DNA from: an uncultured Odoribacter sp.
Lineage (GTDB): Bacteria > Bacteroidota > Bacteroidia > Bacteroidales > Marinifilaceae
Direction: 5' to 3'
Length of the DNA: 10,703 nucleotides
Assembly (NCBI GenBank): GCA_947176455.1
Contig: CAMWQQ010000040.1
Location: forward strand, 1 to 10,703
Every line of letters begins with the position of its first letter. Positions within the stretch are counted from its first letter, which is position 1. The notes under the pieces are model-generated. The model made no database searches and was not told the DNA's origin. It saw only the letters and a program-made list of their open reading frames with translations. Shown here piece by piece: positions 1-6,720 of the stretch. The position numbers and the translations under genes were made by a program.

Positions 1-71
1 TCCGATATCTGGTCGGCAACTTTATCCGGATGCCCCTCCGATACCGATTCTGAAGTAAATAAATATCCCAT
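1..71 (-). CDS. metK: S-adenosylmethionine synthetase, N-terminal fragment (runs off the window)
   Basis: Only the first 23 codons lie in the window. The reverse strand reads MGYLFTSESVSEGHPDKV followed by ADQIS, the near-invariant N-terminus of methionine adenosyltransferase. This cytosolic enzyme makes S-adenosylmethionine from methionine and ATP. The segment SEGHPDK contains the conserved His that contacts the ATP phosphates in this family. The ATG at 71..69 gives exactly the N-terminus expected for Bacteroidetes MetK, and there is no Shine-Dalgarno sequence, which is normal in this phylum. The rest of the gene lies to the left. The leader carries a SAM-II riboswitch, so the gene is probably feedback-controlled by its own product. 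The identification rests on a short but highly diagnostic segment. Confidence 0.93.
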   Translation of the reverse strand, partial: MGYLFTSESVSEGHPDKVADQIS

Positions 72-136
72 AATTTAATTGATTAAATGAATTAATTTAC
101 GGGAAAGGCAATGGATGGTTGAATTCAGAAGTTTAT

Positions 137-187
137 GCGTTTTAGCAATTTTTTTCTGTGGTTGCAATCAGCCAAATCTTTCCACAA
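137..187 (-). promoter_or_regulatory. SAM-II riboswitch in the metK leader
   Basis: Reading the minus strand, TTGTGG (187..182) pairs with CCACAG (161..156) to form P1, with one terminal U-G pair. The loop contains GATTT (178..174) and ATTGCAA (168..162). The 3' tail contains GCTAAAA (146..140). These are the conserved blocks of the SAM-II aptamer. The loop segment TTTGGC (176..171) can pair over six positions with tail GCTAAA (146..141), one of them G-U, giving the H-type pseudoknot that defines the class. SAM-II is known mainly from alphaproteobacteria and also from Bacteroidetes, upstream of methionine and SAM genes. It sits at the very 5' end of the predicted transcript. The tail ends 65 bases before the start codon, with no obvious terminator or Shine-Dalgarno site between, so how binding is converted into gene control is unclear. 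Confidence 0.88.
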
Positions 188-195
188 TGACGGTG

Positions 196-225
196 CAAAG
201 ATAGCACATTTGCCGAAAAAGAAAA
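196..225 (-). promoter_or_regulatory. promoter for metK and its riboswitch
   Basis: The reverse strand has TATCTTTG at 203..196, a full match to the Bacteroidetes -7 element TAnnTTTG. A T-rich stretch (TTTT, 225..222) lies 18 bases upstream as a weak -33 element. Transcription would begin a few bases further on, immediately before the first base of the riboswitch P1 stem, which supports both calls. Confidence 0.7.
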
Positions 226-270
226 GCGAATCCAACGTTTAAAGATTAAAATCGGAAGGCATCAAACAAG

Positions 271-299
271 AAATAAAAAAAGCAAGCTCAACGCTTGCT
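271..299 (-). terminator. intrinsic terminator of the S37 peptidase gene, overlapping its stop codon
   Basis: On the minus strand AGCAAGC (299..293) and GCTTGCT (287..281) form a perfect 7-base-pair stem around the loop GTTGA (292..288), followed by a T-rich tract (280..271). The stop codon TGA (290..288) lies in the loop, so the last sense codons form part of the stem. Confidence 0.85.
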
Positions 300-1631
300 C
301 TCTTTTATCCACTCCTTCAACGTGTCAATAAGGTCTTCTCTGGACACCGGGTCAAAATCCTTTATCCGGCAAACGTGGCTCATATCCCCTTTCACGTATT
401 TCCGGCTCTTCCAGTTGGTCTTCAAATCCACTCCGGTGGCATACCAGGGGTCGCTTCCGCCATATACGAACAGCATCCTTTCGGCATCGGTCTGCAACCA
501 CTTGTTAATTGCCTGCATCTGTGCCACATTAAAAGGCTTTCTCGGGGCATCCGCCGGCATCGTAAAAGAAAAATCAATGTTCTTTTTCTCGCCCTCCAGG
601 TATTTCTTGAACGGCTTGATGTTATAATCATACATACCGATTTCAGTCAAAGCCGCATAGAAAAAAGGCTGCATCCGCACAATGTATTTGTCCTCGAAAA
701 AATCAGGCGTGGAAACCCGCACCAGATGATTGAAAATCTCCTTGATGTCGCTACTCTCCTCTTCCGGGATTTGGGCAGGATTGCGCCCCCACTGCCAGAA
801 AGCGAAAGGATATTCCAGAATCATCAACTGCAACGCCCGCCGGACACCTCCCACGGTCTCGTAGGTATATCCCTGTCGTTCCGCCAACTTTTTCAGCATA
901 GAAGCCAGCGTATCCTGATTCTTAAAACATAGCAACTGAAAATCCCGAATCAGCCAGTGCGGAGAATTCAAATCGCTCCACGCAAACAATTCTTTCATTC
1001 CCTTGGTCTTTGCCATGCCCAATTTATCCAAAAACTTTTCCAGCCGGGAATCGACATAGGCCAAGTTCAACGGAGCAACATAAGGCACGCTGATATCCAC
1101 ATCCTTCGGATAAAAATACCGATGAAAGATAGTCGTCTGTCCCCCCTTGCTGATGCCTGTGGAAATCCAGACGGAATTCGGATAAATCGCTTCCTTGACG
1201 GCTTGGATGATTTTATGGTGGTCCGTGGCCGCCTGTTTTATGGTCAGGTACTCCCAGGGTATCCCTCCCTGAGGCACGCTCTGGTCAAAGAAACGGTGCT
1301 CAACGGTCAATTGGTTCGCCTTGAACAAAGCCGCCAGCTCTCCCTCCTGCCCCGAACCGATTTGGTAGCCCTGCAACTCCGCAATCACCGGGGCATCCGC
1401 ATTCCTGTGTCCCAAAAACACCTTTTGCCGAAAAGTTCCCTTGGAAGCGTCCGTATGGTCTATGGGCTGCTCAAACCAAAACTCATAATACTCCCCGAAA
1501 GGCTCCACCTTCTTCTCCTTCACCTCGCTGACCCCGGGAATCTGCTTCAATTTTTCCAATACCCCGTCACCGGCAAACACAGTCCCGGCAAACAAATACA
1601 AAACAACGAACAGGCTCAAACATTTTCTCAT
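288..1631 (-). CDS. secreted S37-family serine peptidase (PS-10 type, prolyl tripeptidyl aminopeptidase-like)
   Basis: This 447-residue protein has a cleavable signal peptide (MRKCLSLFVVLYLFAGTVFA, likely cut after Ala20), so it acts in the periplasm or at the cell surface. The body is an alpha/beta-hydrolase resembling peptidase family S37, whose Streptomyces founder removes tripeptides from protein N-termini. The nucleophile is probably Ser161 in TGISKGG, with Asp394 in YGGSDPW and His419 in MSHVCR completing the triad. Supporting family-like segments are EHRFF near 111 and the FWFEQPIDH strand near 51. The frame stays open upstream to 1760, but the ATG at 1631 is preferred because it starts a clean signal peptide. 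The upstream extension would cover the antisense of a gene relic. No convincing promoter was found upstream. The terminator overlaps the stop codon. Substrate specificity cannot be read from the sequence. Confidence 0.88.
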   Translation of the reverse strand: MRKCLSLFVVLYLFAGTVFAGDGVLEKLKQIPGVSEVKEKKVEPFGEYYEFWFEQPIDHTDASKGTFRQKVFLGHRNADAPVIAELQGYQIGSGQEGELAALFKANQLTVEHRFFDQSVPQGGIPWEYLTIKQAATDHHKIIQAVKEAIYPNSVWISTGISKGGQTTIFHRYFYPKDVDISVPYVAPLNLAYVDSRLEKFLDKLGMAKTKGMKELFAWSDLNSPHWLIRDFQLLCFKNQDTLASMLKKLAERQGYTYETVGGVRRALQLMILEYPFAFWQWGRNPAQIPEEESSDIKEIFNHLVRVSTPDFFEDKYIVRMQPFFYAALTEIGMYDYNIKPFKKYLEGEKKNIDFSFTMPADAPRKPFNVAQMQAINKWLQTDAERMLFVYGGSDPWYATGVDLKTNWKSRKYVKGDMSHVCRIKDFDPVSREDLIDTLKEWIKESKR

Positions 1632-1707
1632 AACCAAAATCCTTTTCCTTTTCGACTGCAAGTTAGAAAAAAATACTGACAAATTAAAGCGGTCAAAATC
1701 CCCCTGC

Positions 1708-1869
1708 CTCCTCATCGCCATTCCCTCCGAAAACGATAATCCGCACAGGTACTGGAGCAACCTGAAACATAAGCTAATAAAGGAAGAATTTCAACTGTAC
1801 GATAAAATCGTACAATTGAAACACCCCACCGAAGACGATAAAATGCGCCTGACAGACGTCGCCGACACC
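1708..1869 (+). pseudogene. relic of a BRO-N / phage-antirepressor-type gene
   Basis: Plus-strand frame 1 reads DNPHRYWSNLKHKL, then KEEFQLYDKIVQLKHP, then DDKMRLTDVADT. This follows the order and wording of the BRO-N domain found in prophage antirepressors and DinD/RhuM-like proteins, typically NPRRYWSDLK...YEKIVQLK...DGKMRxTDVADT. The match stops at ADT (1869). No start codon, no N-terminal domain strand and no C-terminal half are present. The frame then runs through unrelated residues to a TAA at 1918. It is a decayed internal fragment, not an expressed gene. It lies between two divergent genes and may mark an old prophage or mobile-element scar. The identification comes from recalled family patterns, not a search. 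Confidence 0.7.
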
Positions 1870-1917
1870 CCTCCCGCCTTATCTAATCTCTCCGTCCGAA
1901 AGTTTTCCGGATTTTTA

Positions 1918-1925
1918 TAAATTTG
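1918..1925 (+). promoter_or_regulatory. -7 promoter element of the MATE gene
   Basis: TAAATTTG matches the Bacteroidetes -7 consensus TAnnTTTG. It lies 22 bases before the ATG at 1948, giving a short leader. No TTTG is found at the expected distance upstream, so the -33 element is weak. Confidence 0.5.
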
Positions 1926-1947
1926 CGCACGCAATTTGCTCGATACA

Positions 1948-3324
1948 ATGGGTATGAGATTCTGGAACCGTTACAAGGAACATTACAAGGCGCTTATACA
2001 ACTGGGCGTGCCGATTGTCATCGGACAAATCGGCATCGTCGTGGTGGGATTGGCGGACAACATAATGGTGGGACAGTTCGATACCCTCCACCTAGCTGCC
2101 GCCTCGTTCGTAAACAGCGCTTTCAACATCCCGATTCTGTTCGGGCTGGGCTTCTCTTTCGGCCTCACGTCTTTAGTGGGACAAGCTTTCGGCAGAAAAG
2201 ACAAATTCCACATCGGGCAACTCCTGCGCAACGGCCTTTTGGCCAATTTCTGTATGGGCGTGGTACTGACCCTGGTGATGACAGGGGTATGGTTCAACAT
2301 AGACAAAATGGGACAGCCGGAAGAACTGCTACCGCTCATCCGCCCTTACTTTCTTCTCCAGCTCGCCTCTCTGATATTCGTGATGCTTTTCAACGCATTC
2401 AAGCAATTCGCAGACGGCATTACGGACACAAAAACTCCTATGTACGTGATGCTTTCCGCCAACCTGCTAAACATCATCGGCAACTACATCCTGATTTTCG
2501 GAAAATTCGGCTGTCCGGCGCTAGGAGTCGTCGGCGCAGGGATTTCAACCCTCATCGCCAGAATCGTTATGTTCGTCGCCTTCGCCTTACTTTTTTGCCA
2601 CCATTCGTCCTATCGCAAATACCTGGTCGGCTACAAGCGCAGTCGCTACAATCGTCCGGACATTCTGTCCCTGAATAAAATGGGTTGGATGATTGGATTG
2701 CAAATGGGACTGGAAACCGCCCTGTTCAGCGTGAGTGGCATTATGATTGGCTGGTTGGGCAGCATTGCCTTGGCGGCTCATCAGGTTATGGTGGCGATTT
2801 CCACCCTCGGATTTATGATTTACTACGGAGTCGGAGCCGCCGTATCCGTGAGGGTCAGCAACTACTTCGGACGTGGCGACCTCCTCTATGTGCGTCGCAC
2901 GACCTTGGCAGGCTTTCACCTGATTCTCTGTCTCGCCCTATTGGCTGCCATTGGCTTTCTGTTTTCCCAGGACATCATCGGCTACCTGTTCACCTCCTCC
3001 ACGGAGGTCATCCGCATCGTCTCCACCCTCGTCATTATCCTCGTCGCCTACCAATTCGGCGATGCCCTGCAAATCACCTACGCCAATTCTTTGCGAGGCA
3101 TCGGAGACGTCGTACCCATGGCGGTCATCTCTTTTATCGGTTACTTCATCATAGCGATACCGGTGTGCTACATTTGCGGATTCGTCCTAGACGGAGGCAT
3201 CCGGGGCATCTGGCTCGGCTATCCCGTCGGACTAACCCTTACCGGTGCAATGATGTGCGTCCGATATTACCGGAAACTCCGCATCGTCAAAGCGCAACAA
3301 CCATCGGTTAGACCGACAGCATAG
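1948..3324 (+). CDS. MATE-family multidrug/cation antiporter (NorM-like)
   Basis: This 458-residue inner-membrane protein is built almost wholly of hydrophobic helices and is the usual length for the 12-helix MATE family, which exports drugs or metabolites in exchange for Na+ or H+. The first half opens with LGVPIVIGQ (19-27) and carries GLADNIMVG (34-42), with Asp37 in a position often conserved in the NorM branch, then GLTSLVGQAFGRKD (72-85). The second half repeats the pattern with VGAAVSVRVSNYFGRGD (295-311). This is the internal duplication typical of two MatE domains. LRGIGD near 382 is another family motif. Starts at TTG 1936, ATG 1948 and ATG 1954 are possible. ATG 1948 is chosen from its distance to the -7 element. 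The 3' end overlaps the convergent HAD gene. The substrate is unknown. Confidence 0.9.
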   Translation: MGMRFWNRYKEHYKALIQLGVPIVIGQIGIVVVGLADNIMVGQFDTLHLAAASFVNSAFNIPILFGLGFSFGLTSLVGQAFGRKDKFHIGQLLRNGLLANFCMGVVLTLVMTGVWFNIDKMGQPEELLPLIRPYFLLQLASLIFVMLFNAFKQFADGITDTKTPMYVMLSANLLNIIGNYILIFGKFGCPALGVVGAGISTLIARIVMFVAFALLFCHHSSYRKYLVGYKRSRYNRPDILSLNKMGWMIGLQMGLETALFSVSGIMIGWLGSIALAAHQVMVAISTLGFMIYYGVGAAVSVRVSNYFGRGDLLYVRRTTLAGFHLILCLALLAAIGFLFSQDIIGYLFTSSTEVIRIVSTLVIILVAYQFGDALQITYANSLRGIGDVVPMAVISFIGYFIIAIPVCYICGFVLDGGIRGIWLGYPVGLTLTGAMMCVRYYRKLRIVKAQQPSVRPTA

Positions 3325-3904
3325 CCTTCAGTTCCTGCATTCCCTTTTCCTTGTCCGCAAAATGCACCGTATGGAAACCCAATTGCCGGGCCGCCTCGAC
3401 ATTCTGTTCCAGGTCATCGATAAAGACAGCCTCCTCCGGCACGACATCGTAACGATTCATCAATACCTCATAAATTTCCTTCTCCGGCTTGATGACGTGT
3501 TCCAATGCCGAAATAATCTGCCCTTCAAAATAAGAGAACACCTCACGGTCCTTCAGATAATCGTAAAACTCCACCGACATATTGGACAAACAGAACAAAC
3601 GGTATCCCCGTTCGGAAAGTTCTTTTATAAAACGCTGGGTGACAGGGAGGTCTCGCAACGAATGCTTGATAAACTCCACGAAATCCCAAGATTCCGCATA
3701 ACAACGCCCGGTAAACCGGCTAATCTCCTTGACAATGTCCGTCTGACTCACCCGTCCCCGGTCGTAATCCGGCCAGAACCGCTCAAAAAAACCTTTCTCA
3801 AAAAGAGCAACAGGCATCTCAGGATCCCCGGGATACTCCCGTATCAAACGCTCGGGATTCCAATCCACAACTACCCCGCCCAAATCAAATACTATATTTT
3901 TCAT
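3308..3904 (-). CDS. HAD-superfamily phosphatase (subfamily IA, YihX-like)
   Basis: This 198-residue cytosolic hydrolase carries all four HAD motifs. Motif I is FDLGGVVVD, with nucleophile Asp7. As in YihX-type enzymes the second acidic position is Gly (DLG), with Asp14 further on. Motif II is LSN (Ser107), motif III is IKPEKEIY (Lys139), and motif IV is FIDD (Asp163, Asp164). A helical cap lies at about residues 15-90. E. coli YihX hydrolyses alpha-D-glucose 1-phosphate, and a small sugar phosphate is a reasonable guess here. It starts 25 bases after the stop of the hexosaminidase gene on the same strand, so the two are probably co-transcribed. That would fit dephosphorylating a product of amino-sugar or cell-wall catabolism. 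Its last 17 bases overlap the end of the convergent MATE gene. Confidence 0.87.
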   Translation of the reverse strand: MKNIVFDLGGVVVDWNPERLIREYPGDPEMPVALFEKGFFERFWPDYDRGRVSQTDIVKEISRFTGRCYAESWDFVEFIKHSLRDLPVTQRFIKELSERGYRLFCLSNMSVEFYDYLKDREVFSYFEGQIISALEHVIKPEKEIYEVLMNRYDVVPEEAVFIDDLEQNVEAARQLGFHTVHFADKEKGMQELKAMLSV

Positions 3905-3929
3905 ACGCTTAAATCCTTATCGCAAAACA

Positions 3930-6182
3930 TCAATATACGACCACCTCGTCAATAAACTGGAAACCATTCTGCCTCTTGGCAAAGAACCGCACATAACGTC
4001 CCCTTGCCTGAAAACGCGCCGTAAAGTCACGGATAACCAAAGACGCCTCATCTGCAGGAACTTCGTTTTCTATACGTGCCACCTCCCGATAATGTTGTCC
4101 GTCCTCCGAAACGCTGACCTGTACATAACGGGGCATATACACCCCGGGACCTATCAACTGCATAAAGTCGGCAGAAACATAGCTCAGGTCGCAAACCGAA
4201 TCCAAATCAATCACTACATCCACGTCCGCCAGAAAACCCTGCCAACGTCCGTCGCCATAGGTCAGTCCGCCCCGGTAGCCGTCTGTCAGCGTCTTCTCGC
4301 CGGCAGCAGGATAGGAACCGCTATACCGATGCTGATAAACCACCGGTTTCCCGACAGCCCGATGATAATCCACCCGGGTCTCCAACACTTCGTCCGAAGC
4401 TTTTCCATCCGTCACGATAAAAGCCTTTATCCGGGCAGAATCCCGGACATAAAAAGGTTCGCGGTAAATTTGTTCCCGTCCGTCGTTAACCCGATAATGA
4501 ATCTCAGGCAGATACTTCTCGGAATCAAACCCGATTTTCACCTGCCGGCGAACCGTATCCACCTCGGTCTGCATATCGATGTGGTCGCTGAGCGTAAACA
4601 CGTTTACCCCCTTCGCCTTCAACCACCCGATGTGACAGGCAACCCGCCGTTTAAAATCCTCGGCATCTTTTTTCTCCCGGGGCGACCACACCACCTCCGC
4701 CAAAGACAACAGACGGGGAAAAATCATATACTCGGCGTGAGAGGTCGTCGGAATATATTCCGCCCACACATTCGCCTGCGCCCCCAAGATATGCTTTCCC
4801 TCTTCGGCGGTCAGCTCTTCCGGAACAGGATGATAGGAATACACCTTCAGATAGGGCAGGAAACCGCCGATTGCCTCCGGTTGCGTCCGGGGGTCTGCCT
4901 GATAGCTGTCGAAATAACAATAACCTCCCGGCGTCATAATCACATCGTGCCCCATACGGGCAGCCTTGATGCCTCCCGACTCTCCCCGCCAGGACATCAC
5001 GGTCGCCTCCGGTGCCAGTCCTCCGTCCAGAATCTCGTCCCAGCCGATTAACTTGCGCCCTTGGGCATTCAGAAACTTCTCCACCCGATGAATCATATAG
5101 CTTTGCAGTTCCTTTTCATCCTTCAGTCGGTTGTCTTTCATCCGTTTCTGGCACTTGGAGCATTTCTTCCAAGCTGACGTGGACGCTTCATCGCCACCGA
5201 TATGAATGTACTCGGAAGGAAAAAGCTCCATAACTTCCGTCAACACGTTTTCCACAAATTCAAACGTCTTTTCATTCCCTATACACAACTCCCCGTTCCG
5301 ATAAGGCTTCCCGTAACATCCCAGTTGCGGATAAACGCTAACCACCTCCTCGGAATGTCCGGGCATCTCAATTTCGGGAATCACCGTAATGTGCCGCTTG
5401 GCAGCGTATGACACCACCTCCCGGATGTCATCCTGGGTATAAAAGCCCCCGTATGCTCCGGCTGAATCCCGGGTCACATAGCGCCGGTCGCCTTTCCACC
5501 AGTCCATATAATTTGCCTGGGAACGCCAGGCTCCCCGTTCCGTCAGTTCCGGATATTTTTTTATCTCAATACGCCAGCCGGCAGCATCCGTCAAATGCCA
5601 ATGCAACCGGTTCAACTTGTAATTGGACATCAAATCCAAGCACTTCATCACAAACTCCTTGGGAAAGAAATGGCGGGAAACATCCAGATGCAATCCCCGA
5701 TAAGAAAAAGCAGGCTCGTCTTCAATCGTCATCGCCGGCAAAACCCATTCCTTTTTCCCCTCCCGGTAAAACTGCCGGTCGGACAACAACTGCCCCAACG
5801 TCTGGACTCCATAAAACAATCCGACAGTAGCATTTGCCTCCAAAGAAATATGTTCCGGAGTTATCTGCAACCGATAAGCCTCCGGCACTCCCGGTCTAAA
5901 AGCCGTATCCACAGCCAGTCGAATCCCCCCTCCTCCATTCTCTGCCGAAAGCAACTCATAGCCCGCAATGCCTGAAATCACACTGTTCAGCAACTCCCCG
6001 CATTCTCCGGTTCCAGCATTTAGTTCCAAAGTCGTCCGACTGTTCAATTTAAAATCTCCTGCGTCAAACGCAACTTGCCGGGGCTGAGGAAGCAACTGCA
6101 ATTTCACCTCATGAGGCGCAGAAACACAGCAAGCCACCATTACTCCCGCCAACAAAAACCATAGTAAACGATACCTGTTCAT
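3930..6182 (-). CDS. GH20 beta-N-acetylhexosaminidase, probable lipoprotein, with C-terminal carbohydrate-binding-like region
   Basis: This 750-residue exported enzyme should remove terminal beta-linked GlcNAc or GalNAc from glycans. The N-terminus has a hydrophobic segment ending MVAC (Cys18), a plausible lipobox that would anchor it to the membrane. About residues 28-150 form the GH20b domain. The catalytic barrel (about 155-510) begins FSYRGLHLDVSRHFFP. It contains RLHWHLTDAAGWR (192-204) and HIGGDEAS (327-334), with catalytic pair Asp331-Glu332 for substrate-assisted hydrolysis. IGWDEI (379-384) and QANVWAEY (469-476) supply substrate-binding Trp residues. Residues 555-650 resemble the chitobiase/hexosaminidase C-terminal beta domain. 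Residues 655-750 (VIDLDS, MPRYVQVSVSEDG, GRYVRFFAK) look like an F5/8-type-C (CBM32-like) module. It leads an operon with the HAD gene and has a consensus promoter. Confidence 0.95.
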   Translation of the reverse strand: MNRYRLLWFLLAGVMVACCVSAPHEVKLQLLPQPRQVAFDAGDFKLNSRTTLELNAGTGECGELLNSVISGIAGYELLSAENGGGGIRLAVDTAFRPGVPEAYRLQITPEHISLEANATVGLFYGVQTLGQLLSDRQFYREGKKEWVLPAMTIEDEPAFSYRGLHLDVSRHFFPKEFVMKCLDLMSNYKLNRLHWHLTDAAGWRIEIKKYPELTERGAWRSQANYMDWWKGDRRYVTRDSAGAYGGFYTQDDIREVVSYAAKRHITVIPEIEMPGHSEEVVSVYPQLGCYGKPYRNGELCIGNEKTFEFVENVLTEVMELFPSEYIHIGGDEASTSAWKKCSKCQKRMKDNRLKDEKELQSYMIHRVEKFLNAQGRKLIGWDEILDGGLAPEATVMSWRGESGGIKAARMGHDVIMTPGGYCYFDSYQADPRTQPEAIGGFLPYLKVYSYHPVPEELTAEEGKHILGAQANVWAEYIPTTSHAEYMIFPRLLSLAEVVWSPREKKDAEDFKRRVACHIGWLKAKGVNVFTLSDHIDMQTEVDTVRRQVKIGFDSEKYLPEIHYRVNDGREQIYREPFYVRDSARIKAFIVTDGKASDEVLETRVDYHRAVGKPVVYQHRYSGSYPAAGEKTLTDGYRGGLTYGDGRWQGFLADVDVVIDLDSVCDLSYVSADFMQLIGPGVYMPRYVQVSVSEDGQHYREVARIENEVPADEASLVIRDFTARFQARGRYVRFFAKRQNGFQFIDEVVVY

Positions 6183-6200
6183 TGAAAAAATTTATTTTTA

Positions 6201-6231
6201 CAAAAATAAGCATCTCGCAGAAAATTACAAA
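6201..6231 (-). promoter_or_regulatory. Bacteroidetes-type promoter of the hexosaminidase-HAD operon
   Basis: On the minus strand TTTG (6231..6228) is separated by exactly 19 bases from TATTTTTG (6208..6201). Both elements and the spacing match the phylum's housekeeping sigma consensus. The start codon is 18 bases downstream, so the leader is very short. Confidence 0.8.
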
Positions 6232-6311
6232 CACTCACCTATTTATAGGGTACTTTCACCTGTGCGCAAGCAACAATAAAACAAGGCATCGGATAAAAAA
6301 AACAAAATTTA

Positions 6312-6342
6312 TTTGGAGGTTATTCAAAAATACCTACCTTTG
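6312..6342 (+). promoter_or_regulatory. Bacteroidetes-type promoter of tRNA-Leu
   Basis: TTTG (6312-6315), a 19-base spacer and TACCTTTG (6335-6342) match the consensus at both elements. The tRNA begins 14 bases after the -7 box, leaving a short 5' leader. The promoter is divergent from that of the hexosaminidase gene, with about 80 bases between their -33 boxes. Confidence 0.85.
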
Positions 6343-6356
6343 CACCCGAGTTCTTT

Positions 6357-6438
6357 GCCCAGATGGCGGAATTGGTAGACGCGCTGGTCTCAAACACCAG
6401 TGAAGCAATTCGTGCCGGTTCGATCCCGGCTCTGGGTA
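6357..6438 (+). tRNA. tRNA-Leu (anticodon CAA)
   Basis: This is a class II tRNA of 82 bases. The acceptor arms are GCCCAGA (6357-6363) and TCTGGGT (6431-6437), with a G-U end pair, and the discriminator base is A6438. The D-loop region holds GGTAGAC. The anticodon stem CTGGT/ACCAG encloses CTCAAAC (6389-6395), placing anticodon CAA at 6391-6393, which reads UUG. A long variable arm (about 6401-6413) precedes the T-arm, in which GCCGG and CCGGC enclose TTCGATC. The 3' CCA is not encoded. The long variable arm, A73 discriminator and CAA anticodon agree on leucine. It is a single-gene transcription unit with its own promoter and terminator. Confidence 0.95.
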
Positions 6439-6444
6439 CAAAAC

Positions 6445-6485
6445 AAATCGCTAACAGTTAAACCATTAACTTGTTAGCGATTTTT
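6445..6485 (+). terminator. intrinsic terminator of tRNA-Leu
   Basis: AAATCGCTAACA (6445-6456) and TGTTAGCGATTT (6472-6483) form a perfect 12-base-pair stem. An inner GTTAA/TTAAC pairing extends it. The T-run at 6481-6485 closes the structure, which begins 7 bases after the tRNA. Confidence 0.9.
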
Positions 6486-6487
6486 AT

Positions 6488-6608
6488 TTGGGCGATTTCT
6501 CTACGACCGCATCTCCTGCCTGAAGCGATCGTACTCCTCTCGCACCACATATTATCAATATCTGCCAAGCATCCATTTCCAAGCCGGAACACCATACTAA
6601 CAATATGT
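6488..6608. other. gene-free segment between the tRNA terminator and the paired hairpins; nothing recognised
   Basis: No gene is supported here. A 65-codon minus-strand frame starting at ATG 6681 crosses it but has no recognisable domain and would read through both hairpins. A different minus-strand frame gives VREEYDRFRQEM interrupted by stops, which has a protein-like composition and could be the end of a decayed gene. It could not be assigned. Confidence 0.4.
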
Positions 6609-6667
6609 AAAGTTTCCGTAAATAACGGAAGCTATTTGAAAAAGTTTCCGTGAAAATCGGAAACTTT
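6609..6667. repeat. two related hairpins in tandem, sharing an 11-base direct repeat
   Basis: AAAGTTTCCGT occurs at 6609-6619 and again at 6641-6651, 32 bases apart. Each copy opens an inverted repeat. The first is AGTTTCCGT with ACGGAAGCT (6611-6619 and 6625-6633, one T/G mismatch, 5-base loop). The second is AAAGTTTCCG with CGGAAACTTT (6641-6650 and 6658-6667, perfect, 7-base loop). The pair lies 53 bases beyond the stop of the ATPase gene. They may be a double terminator, protein-binding sites, or one end of the ATPase cassette. Confidence 0.85.
6637..6667 (-). terminator. probable terminator of the ATPase gene
   Basis: Read on the minus strand, the perfect 10-base-pair stem (6667..6641) ends in CTTTTTC, giving a modest U-tract. 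The opposite strand has no T-run after the stem, so function toward the ATPase gene is favoured. The U-tract is short, so efficiency is uncertain. Confidence 0.5.
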
Positions 6668-6720
6668 CCCAAAACATTCATACGTGTAAATCTTTTATAG
6701 CTAAAACATATCCGGATACA

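Noticed and set aside
957..1679. 240-codon plus-strand open frame opposite the peptidase gene
   Set aside because: It is the shadow of the S37 gene, which has clear catalytic motifs and a signal peptide. The opposite frame shows no family features.
1632..1760. In-frame N-terminal extension of the peptidase to an ATG at 1760
   Set aside because: The internal ATG at 1631 begins a textbook signal peptide. The extension would bury it and lies antisense to the BRO-N relic.
3304..3316. Small hairpin TCGGT-TAG-ACCGA at the end of the MATE gene as a terminator
   Set aside because: The stem has only five pairs with a 3-base loop, and there is no T-tract on either strand.
4092..5051. Long plus-strand open frame (319 codons) opposite the hexosaminidase gene
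   Set aside because: It is antisense to a well-supported GH20 catalytic domain. Its translation has no recognisable domain, and no promoter precedes it.
6357..6438. tRNA-Leu as the attachment site of an integrated element
   Set aside because: No repeat of the tRNA 3' end was found beyond the ATPase gene and no integrase is present in the window.
6609..6667. The tandem repeats as a small CRISPR array
   Set aside because: There are only two units, each an inverted repeat with a very short loop. Spacing is about 20 bases and no cas gene is present.
6484..6681. 65-codon minus-strand frame between the ATPase gene and the tRNA
   Set aside because: It reads straight through both hairpins and has no domain, no promoter and no convincing composition.
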